Below are positions 12,019 to 22,800 of a stretch of 64,000 nucleotides of DNA, piece by piece (the stretch's first letter is position 1; each line of letters begins with the position of its first letter). The translations under genes were made by a program, and so were the position numbers. The stretch covers positions 467,262-531,261 of the forward strand of contig NW_003314280.1 in assembly GCF_000143415.4 (NCBI RefSeq), written 5' to 3'. This DNA is from Selaginella moellendorffii (lineage: Eukaryota > Streptophyta > Lycopodiopsida > Selaginellales > Selaginellaceae). The notes below the pieces were generated by a model. It did no database searches and was not told the origin of the DNA. It saw nothing but the letters and a program-made list of their open reading frames with translations.

Positions 12019-14879
12019 GACTCTCCCCTCCCTCCCGATTAAAACTCCCCTCTCGAGCTCGCTCGCTTCCTTTTTTCTTTCTTCTCTCTCTCGATCTGCC
12101 TCTCAACTAGGATGATCCGTGCAGGAAGAAAGGAACGCACACACACGCTCAACGAGAGAGGACAAGAAGGGGTATGAAAGAATGTGTAGAGAAAAAAAAA
12201 AGGGTATGTGTGCTTCGCTACACGCTGGCCAGATCAAATCAAACACGAAAAAAACACAGCATTGACACTGTTGCGCGAGAATTGCTCCACGCAGGGAAGA
12301 ACAAAGGCGGCATTTTTTTACTGCGCTGCGGGGATCGAGGACAGGGAAGGAAACACTCTCGCGATGGATTATACAAGTCACTTAAACAAAACCACGAACG
12401 CTCTCAAACAAAAGCCTGCCAAAATCCAAGGCCCGAAAGGAGCGTCTTGCGAGCAGCGAGATTTATACTCGGCCAGAGCCACAACAGCACTGCAGCCTGG
12501 GATTATCACTGACCAGAATTCTGAGAACTACAATGAGATCGCAGAGGCTGGGCGATTTGAGAGCGATTCGCCACCCTGGAAAAACGAAAAATAAGATGCT
12601 CGTTTTTTGTGTTCTTTGGTTTTTACTCGGTCCAAAGTGCTGGGCTTGTTTGGCATTACACCACCACAATCTAGTACCACAACGAAACATTAAGAAAAAT
12701 GTTGAAATCGATCGGCCACCTTTTTTTTCTTTTTTCTTTTCCCTTTTTTCCTTTTTTTCCTTGTAATGAAAGCTAAATTACGCAACTTTTCTATTTCTCA
12801 TTCGAAAATTCTATTGGCCGACAATATCAGTCAGGTGTCCTCAGCAGCTCCGTCAGACCTGACAGAAAACACAAACGGACTCTGTTAGGGGTTTCTGTAC
12901 GTGGAGGCCCTGCCACGTGTCTGCGCCTTACAGGCCCCGGTAAATGGCCACATTGTTTGCGTGCTCAGACACACGCACCAGGGCAGTGACTGGAAACATA
13001 ACAAAAACAGCAACAGCTCTCAATTCACCCAAGAAGAAATAAAGCTCTTTTTCTTTTCTCCCGTACGGATATCCAAGTCGCGCTCTAGAAATGTCTGATC
13101 ACGCCATGATCAAGATCTACAAAACCATAGTTTTATGTTTAGAGCCCGGGAGAGATTCAAAGAATGTTTGATCACAACGAGATGATTAAACCGACTCGGG
13201 TATTAGTATAATCCCAGTCTAATGGCTTTAGTTTAATGGTCTTCAGTGCCCGAGATGGTTAGGTGCGTGGTGCCACATTATCATGATCAAGGAAAACCAT
13301 TAAAGTAATCATCATAGAATCTATGTCAGAAGGACTACTTGAATCTCGCCACCCTCTTTTCTAATTGCTAGAAAGCTGAGGAGTAGCTTTGGCATATTAG
13401 CAGTGATGATGATCAGCACCACCGCAAAGGACGTTGATACAAAAATGCCGCCAACTTTTCGCCCCAAGCGAACACCACACGGTTCCCAGTGCCCTAATTT
13501 CGTACGAGCTACTCAGTGATTCAATGCATGCTCGTTCTCGGCTTACAGACCAAGCGAATTGTGGGGATCTGGAAACTTTGATTGGAGCTAAAGCTTCTAT
13601 AAGGGTAACCCTAAGCTAGGAATTAGATTACTAGCCAGCAATCACCCTCCTTCGCATCGGGAATGGAAGAGCGGCCAGCCCTTTCCACCACGCACAACAA
13701 CACAAGAGTTACGGAGGCCGTAAAAACGCTATGTCACCACCAGCGCCACCCTCAAACGCTCCCAAATGTGCAAAGTCCCACGTAAAATCCGCCGGATAAA
13801 CCACGACTGTTTTTAACTTGGAGGGGTAAGTTTCTCGGTGTGGGCGAATAACAGCGATGCTTGGCACATGAGAAGGAGTGCTTGCTTGTTGTTTGTTGGG
13901 GCTACGGTCGCCCGGACGTAAATGACGGACGTTGACGCCCGCGGTCGCATCGGTCGCGTCGCTGACTCACGGTCAACCGGGAAATTGGGCTGGGCTGTTG
14001 CGATTTGATCCCGCAACGGATTTGATCCCCTCGTAGACGAAGCTACTTTCGCGGCATCTGGGCGGCGCGGCATCTGGGCTGCTGTTAAAACCATCTCTCT
14101 CTCTCTCTCTTACACACTGAGAAAATCATGGGAAAGACCAAGGTGTGGCAAACTTTCCTTGTCTTGGCATTTAGCATTGGATGCTGGATTGGACAAGATC
14201 GATTTCAATCCCCATCGGCCGGGTCATACACGCAATAATCCCGCATTCGTCCGTGAGTCCCATCCCGGCATCCAAAAGGGGCACTTCGAGAAGGAACTGA
14301 TGAAACAAACAAGCAAGCAAGCGCCTCTCTTTCATTCCTTGCTTTTGCAAGGCTGTAAAGCTCGCAACGCATGCACTATAACTTCCTGGCCCAGGAAACC
14401 TAAGAAAGATTGAAAAGCCCGCCACCTTTTGTCTCATGACACACCGCTTCCTTCAAACAGAACGCGACCGTCAACTTCGCCGTCCGTAGCCCTAAGGAAA
14501 ATTGCGCGAAGCGATGATTAGCACTAATAACAACCGGGGCCGGACAGACGCCTTGCTGTTAGGTGGATGTCTTGTACAATTGTACGCAACTGTTATAGCT
14601 ATACGCCACCACCAAGCTACATGTCCATAACAACATGTACACTCCCCCCAGGCAAGTTTCATTCCCAAATGGGAAGTTCCAAGTTGCCAGCCATTTAAGC
14701 CCACTGGGAGAGAGATTTGAATGGAGGCCAACGCAACCCCTGTCCCTGTGTTTTTGTGGCTTCTCGCTGCTCCCCAAGCTCCTACTCGAGTGCTTGGCCT
14801 CGTCTCGTACACGAAACATAATCACAAAAGCTCCCAGGACACGACATGACCGTCTGGTTTTATACTATACTATACGGCC

Positions 14880-14882
<3 letters not shown>

Positions 14883-14917
<35 letters not shown>
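14883..14917. repeat. (AG)n microsatellite
   Basis: Roughly 17 uninterrupted AG dinucleotides in otherwise unremarkable intergenic DNA. Confidence 0.95.
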
Positions 14918-14919
<2 letters not shown>

Positions 14920-17255
14920 GAGATCAATCACATAAAGGTATCCAGCAATGTTCAACACATATACGACCGGGAAAATCAAAAAGGTCAGTTTGGATGGCGG
15001 ATTTAATCTTGAGAATTGCCTCTTTTGGGGCATTGTCAGTTCCGGGCATTCCATTTCAGGGGAGGTAAGAAGAATTAAAGTACGGCCCTACCTTTTACCC
15101 TTTCCGGATTAAATGGGGGGCCTGATTATTCGCGGATATTCCCGGCCCAACGACCGTGGACTGTAAGCATCAGCTGCCAGATTCATTTGGAACGCATGGT
15201 CAGAAGCAACAAACGACATGCGATTTGCACGTGAAGACCTAAAACCAAAAGTTTCAAAAGACCTTCAGACACCACCCAGGGGCCAGCAGACAGCCCACTC
15301 ACAACAACACCCAACTACAAAATCAGGAAAAAAATAAAGGAAAAAGCAAAGAGAAAAAAATAAAGGGGGAAAATTCTTCGGTCATTCTCTTTGTTATATC
15401 AGCCTTTTGGGCCACAGGTACGGACGCTGGTGCGCGTCACGTGGCCGCGCCTGCAGTCCGTATGAATGAAGGGCCACCGACGGGCAGATATTTCGTGGCT
15501 GTTTTCTATTTTATTCTATAATTTTCTAATACAGCAGGTTTGCGAGTGTTTATCTTCTGTGAAAGAACGAAAATTGATTGATTGTCCTCCGCTTTGCATC
15601 CACCTGGGTGATTCTAGATCACGACATTTTTATGTTCTTGGCTCTGCTGGCTCGATGGATCGATGGGGACGAATCTAAGATCGCAAGAAAACGGGACTTT
15701 TGATCCGCCACCTTTTCATCCCCCGGCTCCTCCGGCGTGGTACGCACGTCACCCGGGCGTACGGCAGATGGGGGGTTGTTTGTTTACCCGGGTTTGTTTG
15801 TTTGTTTTGTTTTTTGTTTGTCCCCGCCACGCACGATGTCAGTTCAGTTTGGCACACAAGAATCGGTACGGAAGGAAACCCTGGGGTAAAACACTGATTG
15901 AAATTGTTGAATGGAACTCGAGGGTACTCTCGTTCCTTTTTTATCCACCGGGCAGATTCGGGCTTACGCATTGCATCACGGATGATGGAATAGAATCCGG
16001 GGAAAAGGAGGCAGAGGAAATCAACACTGTTGTGATTGTTTGAGAAAGAAATCTCTGGCGAGATCAGTCAGCTGCTATTCACACCTTTCCTTGGTCTCAT
16101 TTATAATCGCAAAGTGATAGTCCTCCCCCAAGTTGATACACGAGCTCCACCACCCATAAACCTAAAACGGGAAATCCTCCTTCCCGACAGGGATCCCAAT
16201 TGGCCCCCACATTTCCCCTCCATGCCATGTCATAACCCTGCGCATTTCCCCACCACCTCTATCATATCGCAATCTCTCCGAGCGTCTCGCGCGGGGCAAT
16301 AAATGAGGGAGTTAGGCCGGTGACGTCACTTGTGTACGGACACCGGACAAACGTCTCGTCCCCGCGCCAGTGGCCATAATGCGGTCGGCCGTACCCCACC
16401 GCCGTCGCTCGCAACAACGGGGTGGGCCCCACTCCCCAGCCCCCACGTGTAAAAAGCGGCAAGCAGAATTTTCCCCGATCCCTATGACATGGAGCGAGAT
16501 TACCACCAAAGATTTGGTTAGTTGATCAATACCCCAAATCTATAATATAGAACTATAGATGGAATTATAGAACCAAGCGAGAGAATTTGTCGCAGCCGTC
16601 CCTGTCGAGTCCCCACACTAAAAGCTCAGGAGCTAGATGCCACGATGCGGCATTTGTTCTCACAGGAAAGAGACGCCACCAAGGTGGTGACGAGAAAGAA
16701 CGAAAGGGTGAAGAGAGCGAAAGCGAGCGAAAGCTTTAATCCAGCGAGCAAGCAATCTCTGTCCACGAGAATCTGAGGAGACAGATTTAGTTTTCCGGAG
16801 AAAACGAGCTGATCGATCCACCCCATCGATCCAGACATCTTAGACGAAAAGGAGAAAAAGAAAGAGGGATTCACAGAGGTCGCTAGGACAAGAACAAGAA
16901 CTTCGCTATCCTTCTCTCTTGTTTTACCTTGTGTCGATTGTTTTACTGCTCGTCCGCTGCAAGAGATTTGAGTACATGCTGGCAAAGCCAGTCCGATTAA
17001 ACTCTTTTGGTCCATTCAGCCGCGATCATGTTGAATTCCAGCGTTCGTATACTTGACATGTAAGCGAAAACTTCGTAGATTCACAGGAATAGGTCCTGAG
17101 CGTAGATGATAAATACCTGTTTCGATCTATTCGTCCCGGTCTACACAGAGCATCGTTTGAGAAAGCTCTGCGTTTCAAACATAAACAAAGCTCGCCGTAT
17201 TAAAATACCTTTTATCCATGTTCTAGAATCTAGGGCTTGGAATTCTCTCTTGGCA

Positions 17256-17306
17256 ATGGCGGCGCTCACAGGCAAGCCGGTCGGATCTCTATCGCAGCGC
17301 TGCTAG
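17256..17306 (+). other. Upstream ORF in frame with the PPR gene
   Basis: A 16-codon frame (MAALTGKPVGSLSQRC) ends in TAG at 17304-17306, three bases before the ATG of the PPR gene and in the same frame. It is either a leader uORF or the former N-terminus cut off by a nonsense change. Confidence 0.5.
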
Positions 17307-17309
17307 TCT

Positions 17310-19463
17310 ATGAGATCGCAGCCAGGCAACAGGGAGGCCCTCCAGATCTTGGACAGGAATCGGCAATGCGGCTCAAAGGCGCCGAGCGTTCCAGCGCTGG
17401 TGGCCGCGATCAAGGCGTGCGGCAGCGCCCGAGACGTCGAGGCCGGGATGAGAATCCACGCCGGCGCCGCCATGGCCGGGATGGATTCCAACATCTTCGT
17501 GGCCAACACGCTGCTCTCCATGTACGCCAAATGCGGCGCCATGGAGGACGCCTGCCGGGTGTTTGACGCCATCGAGAGCCACACCGTGGTCTCCTGGAAC
17601 GCTCTCGTGCTGGGATACGCTCGAAACCTGGATGGAACGCGAGCTCTCGAGAGTTTCTCGCGGATGACAGACGCGCGCTTCGATCCAGACGCTCGGACTT
17701 ACAACGCGGTGTTGAAGGCTCTGGCGATCTCTCTGGAAAAGGAGTTGGGAGGAGATGGGGATGTCGCGAAGAAGAAGCGGCACTTCTTGGAGAAAACTCT
17801 GGCTGTTCACGCTCGGCTCAAGGAGGCCGGTCACGAGCGTGACGTCTTCGTCGCGAGCTCGCTGGTGGATTTGTACGCGAAGTGTGGCAGCTTGATCGAT
17901 GCGAGCAATGTTTTCGAGAGAATGGCTCGCCACGATGCTGTCTCGTGGACTGCTCTCATTCTGGGACATGTCCAAGGTGGTGAGTTTCAAAAAGCTCTGG
18001 ATCTCTTCTCGAGGATGGTGGGAGAAGGCTTCCAGCCGGATGCTCGAGCGTTTGTCGCGGCACTCAAGGCCTGTGCGAGCTTAGCTAGCAGCGAAGAAGA
18101 AGGCTCGATTTTCTTTGGGCTTGAAGAACAGGGATCCGGATCAAGCGAAAGAAAAGATGAAAGTAGGATTGTTTGCTTGGAGATTGGAGTAGCGATCCAC
18201 GCAGAACTGGAGAAGTTGGGGCTGGTGGAGAGTGACTTGTTCGTGGCGAGCAGCCTGGTGGACATGTACGCGAAGTGTGGATGCATGGAGGATTCGACGC
18301 GAGTTTTCGAGCGGATGAAACAGCGAGACGTGGTGACTTGGAACTCGCTGCTCATGGGATTTGCTCAGGGAGGAGAAGCGAAGATCGTTCTAAGCCTCTT
18401 CCATCGATTGCAGCAACAGGGAAGGGGTGTGGAGCCAGACACTCGGACTTATATTGCGGTTTTCAAGGCCTTTGCCAACTTAGCAGCGAGAAACTACAAA
18501 GATGGCGATCTCAGGTCGTGGTGTCTGGATCAAGGGCGAGCTATCCACTTGCAGATGAGCCCACTCAGTTCTTCCTCGACGGAGATCTTCCTGTGGAGCA
18601 CTCTCGTCGACATGTACTCCAAGTGTGGGAGCCTGATCAATGCCAGAGAGATCTTCGACAGCGTCTCCAAGCCCGACTTGGTGCTGTGGAACTCGATCAT
18701 CCTCGGGTGTGCTCTCAACGACGAAAACGAGCTCGCCTTGGAGCTCTTGGATCGACTCCAGCAGCAGAACCTCTCGCCAGACGATGGAACTTTCGTGGCG
18801 GCGCTCAAGGCCTGTGGAAACTCGGCAGCACTGGAAACCGGAAGAACGATCCATACTCAGGTCCTCAACGCTGGACTCGAGAGCAATCCACTCGTCGCAA
18901 CTAGCCTGGTGGATTTCTACGCAAAGTCTGGCAGCATGGACGAAGCTCGCGACGTCTTCGACACCATGGATCCTGCCAAGAGGAGCTCGGTGACCTGGAA
19001 CTCTCTCCTCTCGGGCTACTCGCGAGTTGGCGATCACAATCAAGTCTTTCAAGTCTTCGAGAGCATGAAGGCTGGAGCGTCGTCGCGAGCTTGCGAGATT
19101 GTGAACGGGGTTACTTTTCTATGCCTCCTCAATGCTTGCAGCCATGCCGGCCTGGTGGACAGAGCTAAAGACTACTTTGAGTCGATGAGAGGTGACTATG
19201 GAATAGCTGCGACTGAGGATCACTATGCTTGCATGGTGGATTTGTTTGGACGATCAAACCAGATGGCAGCTGCTGTTAGTATGGCGGAGAGCTTGCCTCT
19301 GGAGAGTGGAAGTGGATTGAATAGGGCTGTGTGGATGACAGTGTTGAGCTGCTGTGAAAGAATGGGGAACAAGGAGATTGGAAAGCTTGCGTTTGAAACG
19401 ATTGTGAAATTAAACCCAGATGATGCCCCGGCCTACGTGCTTTTAGCAAACACGTGCTTGTAA
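17310..19463 (+). CDS. PLS-class pentatricopeptide repeat protein
   Basis: PPR proteins bind organellar RNA one base per repeat and act in editing, splicing or stability in chloroplasts and mitochondria. This one is intronless, 717 residues. Successive repeats with the pattern FVANTLLSMYAKCG...VFDAI...VVSWNALVLGYAR recur near residues 68, 178, 312, 428 and 528, with L- and S-type motifs between them (VAAIKACGS, AALKACAS, AALKACGNS). The C-terminus has an S motif (LLNACSHAGLVDRAKDYF) and the beginning of an E1 motif (LNPDDAPAYVLLANTCL), then stops, so E2 and DYW deaminase domains are absent. A PLS protein without DYW usually relies on a partner for editing. The chosen ATG at 17310 gives no obvious transit peptide; see the in-frame upstream ORF at 17256. 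Confidence 0.92.
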   Translation: MRSQPGNREALQILDRNRQCGSKAPSVPALVAAIKACGSARDVEAGMRIHAGAAMAGMDSNIFVANTLLSMYAKCGAMEDACRVFDAIESHTVVSWNALVLGYARNLDGTRALESFSRMTDARFDPDARTYNAVLKALAISLEKELGGDGDVAKKKRHFLEKTLAVHARLKEAGHERDVFVASSLVDLYAKCGSLIDASNVFERMARHDAVSWTALILGHVQGGEFQKALDLFSRMVGEGFQPDARAFVAALKACASLASSEEEGSIFFGLEEQGSGSSERKDESRIVCLEIGVAIHAELEKLGLVESDLFVASSLVDMYAKCGCMEDSTRVFERMKQRDVVTWNSLLMGFAQGGEAKIVLSLFHRLQQQGRGVEPDTRTYIAVFKAFANLAARNYKDGDLRSWCLDQGRAIHLQMSPLSSSSTEIFLWSTLVDMYSKCGSLINAREIFDSVSKPDLVLWNSIILGCALNDENELALELLDRLQQQNLSPDDGTFVAALKACGNSAALETGRTIHTQVLNAGLESNPLVATSLVDFYAKSGSMDEARDVFDTMDPAKRSSVTWNSLLSGYSRVGDHNQVFQVFESMKAGASSRACEIVNGVTFLCLLNACSHAGLVDRAKDYFESMRGDYGIAATEDHYACMVDLFGRSNQMAAAVSMAESLPLESGSGLNRAVWMTVLSCCERMGNKEIGKLAFETIVKLNPDDAPAYVLLANTCL

Positions 19464-19654
19464 ATAGCTCTTGTTTATCTTGAATCTTCTAAGTCTTTCT
19501 TCAGTAAATCTAAATGTAATATGAAATTAATGTGTTTGTTAGTGCCACTTTTCTCCTTGATTATGATTGAGCAATACCAATTCCTTTAGTTTGAATTAAG
19601 TAGTGTGATATTTAATAGTTTTTCATTAGAATATATAGTGTTTAATATTAGTAT
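19464..19654. other. AT-rich 3' flank of the PPR gene
   Basis: AT-rich sequence directly before the left LTR of element C. Probably PPR 3' UTR followed by remnant pre-insertion DNA; no gene seen. Confidence 0.5.
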
Positions 19655-19807
19655 TGTGAGTGTATGAAATATGGAAAGAAAATATAGAAAATTTATATAT
19701 CAATTAGCCCAAAAACCTTAGTTTATATACAGGAGCGAGTGGTTTGGATTGAAATCAATCTAATGGCTACAAAAATCTTATGCTAATATTAATATATTGT
19801 AACCATA
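19655..19807 (-). repeat. Element C left LTR, first part
   Basis: Reverse complement of the D-type LTR, including its TATATAAG/AGGGTTTTTGGG-like core in decayed form. It is cut at 19807 by element A and continues at 25981-26000. Confidence 0.85.
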
Positions 19808-22800
19808 TGTAAGCCACAAATTTTTCCTTTCCAATTTGTCAGCTTACCTCATTTATCCAACTAACACTGCCTTGGTTTGTGCTAAATTCCCTTGCCAAAG
19901 TTCCCGCCTATTGTACCAGCTCCTACTTGGCCGTACTTGGTTTTAGCTACTCACTATATAAGCAACGGAGCAGTAGCCATCCATCCACGGATTCCCAAAT
20001 CTCTCCCAATCCCCCTTCCCGGGTTGGACTGGACTTAAGGTTCGGCTACACTCCCCGTAGACACAAGCAACCAAGCACACCAAGCCTCTAGGTTCCTAAC
20101 ACCCCTTGGTACAACAAGACTTGATCATGGGACCCTCTAAATCCCAAGCCTTAGGTGCAACACTTACTTCAGAACATCGGGGCGAAACACCATGGCCTAA
20201 TAGCCCAGTATGGGTACCTCTACCCCCCCACTTCCATCCCGAAGGGAAGGCCCAAGCCCCTAAGAAGGGCGAGGACTAATGAGCCACAAGGTACTCAAGT
20301 AGGGCACCACTCCACATGAGCCAGGAGCATTGTAGTTGGTTTCCCTTTCAGGAGTGGGAGTTGCTCTTGAGCACTTCCCTGGGTGGCCCCTCCAGCACCA
20401 CCCAAGCCCATGCTCACTCCCACCCAAAGCCCTTTTGCCCTAATCTTAACTTCAAGTCAGTTTGGAAGCACCATTGGAGAGTTCCTTCAAGACTAGTTCT
20501 TGGACCTCATTGTCCCTATTATACTTTTGGAACCCCCCTGCAAACCCCCCCCCCCCCCCCCTCTGGGAGACGCACGCTTTGGGCTTTCACCCCTTGACCC
20601 GTATTAGTATTCGGACTCGGTCTCGGACTCAATCTCGAACTCAATCTCGGACCCGATCTCAGACTCGACCTCGGACTCGGTCTTGGACCCGATTCGGATC
20701 TCGGATTCTGTCTCGAACTTGGTCTCCGATTTAGCCTCGAGCTCGATCTTGGACTCTATCTCAAACTCAGTCTCAGAGTCGGTCTTGGACTCGATCTTCG
20801 ACTTGGTCCTATCCGATGAACTCTTTGTCATTTCGGTCATGCTTTCAGGGATCCTTTAACCTACGACACGTCGGGGAGTCGGTTCCTTACAACTCCACCA
20901 CCCATAAAAGAAGTTCAATGCCCACATCGAATGTCTTTTTTTGTCCTACGACTTGTTGACCATGTCTCCGGGGGCATCTCCCCACTTAGTGGTGTGCCTA
21001 AGTTAGCCTCCCCGGCCAAGAGCCCATGACAACGGAATATAGGTGTCCCTATACCCCTCACCTCACCACGCTCTAGTATGGGGTCGAGACTTGAACCTAG
21101 CCTTGCTTTACTAGGGGGTTGGGACTCGAACCCAACCTTCGTAAAATACGTCTACGGGTTTGACATCCCCGCAGGGAGTTGGGCGTAATGCCCTACGCTT
21201 GGTCGACCTAACTAACCCATGCTAATTAGCTTACCTTCGGCGCGCCTTCGGGTCCCAACATATGCCACTGCTTAACTTCGCAAATTGATACTTTAATTGA
21301 ACTTTGTATAAGTACATAGAGTTCTGCCTTGCAAAAATTCCTCCACTAGATCTCGCACGTTCGCTAGGTTCTCCTCCGGTTCCCATGTTGCTTTGCAGTG
21401 TGGAAATCCTTTCCACTTCACATGGAACTCTCTCACCTCGCGTCCTTGTCGCTTGCTCTTGCACGCATTGAGGATGGCCTCGACTTCGTATTCCTCTTCC
21501 CCTTGGATAACCTCAGATAAAGGTCTTACTTGGTTCTTGCGAAGCGGATCCTCAAAGTACAGCTTGAGTAAGTTCACGTGGAACACTGGGTGCATCTTCC
21601 CCATCTCTTGTCCCGAGACATAGCATTGCAAATAATCCTCCAGCTGCCTATTCACCCTTTCCATTTGTCCGTCTGTCAAGAAGTGTTAGTGCCATCAAAC
21701 TTGACTTAATACCCAATACCTGTCTGTGGGTGATAGGCAGTGCTGAATTTCAACTTGGTGCGATACTGTTTTAGGAGAGTTCTCCAGAACCTACTGGTGA
21801 AGATCTTATCTCGATCTGAGATAATCTCTTCTGGCCTTCCCCGCACTCGAACCACTTGTTCGAAGAATAGCTTTGCCACACCTTTCACATCCACTTCCGT
21901 TGTGGTGGGTATGAAATGTGCCATCTTCGAAAATCGGTGCACCACCACGAATATTGTATCAAACCCCTCACTTGGGGGGAGTCCTATGATGAAGTCCATC
22001 GTAAGACATTTCCACGGACGATTCGGAATTAGGATGCTTTGCAACAAGCCCCCACTAGCCTTAGTCACGGCTTTTACCTACTAACATGTTGGACGTGTCT
22101 TTACATAGTCTTGGACATTCTTAGCCATATCTGGCTAGTGATACTTCCTCTTGAGTAAGCTCATTGTCTTGGGCACTCTGCCGTGTCACGCAAAAGGTCC
22201 GTCATGACACTCTTCTAAGGCTACCTTCCTTAGTTCCCCTTCTGGAACATACACTCTTGTTTATTTGTAATAGATGAGTTCATTGCGTTCTGCATAGTCC
22301 ATTTTCTCTTCCGTTGGCAGCTCACCTCTCTGGTGAGCTTCCCATGCCTTTAGATTCCTCAGCAACACTTTTTGTGTTAGACCATCATTCTCATATGCTG
22401 TCCGCACTTCGTCCCAAAAAGTTGCTGTCATATTAGATATCGCCAACCTCAAGCTCGCTTTTCGACTTAGCGCATCCGCCACGATGTTGCTCTTCCCAGG
22501 CATGTACAGAATCTCGCAATCAAACTCGGCCAAGGCATTGGCCCACTGACCTTATTTCCCTCTCAGGTCGGGCTATGACAAGAAGTGTTTCGTTGCCACA
22601 TTGTTCGTGTAAACTTTGAAGTGTCTCCCAAGGTAGTGTCACCACTCCTTGAGTGCCTTGACCACCGCAAACAATTCTTTCTTGTGGGCAGGCCACTTCC
22701 GTTGAGCCTTGTCCAACTTCTTCGAGAAGAACGCTATTGGATGGTTGTCTTGCTTCAAAACTACGCTTAATGCAAAGTCCGAAGCATCTGTTTCTACCTC

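Larger units (their letters stand above)
10398..17255. other. Long non-coding region upstream of the SPL8-like gene
   Basis: Nearly 7 kb without a gene I can support. The part next to 10397 is presumably promoter and 5' UTR of the SPL8-like gene, possibly with a leader intron. It contains GA/CT-rich tracts, a (CTCG)n repeat at 11765-11790, two adjacent hairpins at 11930-12018, a (GA)n tract at 14883-14917, a TGACGTCA palindrome near 16322 and CACGTG G-boxes near 12912, 15439 and 16443. The open frames are short and unlike any family I know. The right end is the PPR gene leader. Confidence 0.5.

Noticed and set aside
13245-13275. tRNA-like string (CCCGAGATGGTTAGGTGCGTGG) resembling a D-arm
   Set aside because: No matching T-arm or acceptor stem within 100 bp on either strand.
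14883-14917. (AG)n tract considered as a CRISPR-like or satellite array
   Set aside because: Plain dinucleotide microsatellite.
16626-17015. 129-codon minus-strand frame upstream of the PPR gene
   Set aside because: No recognisable domain and no splice or neighbour support; sits in probable PPR leader/promoter.
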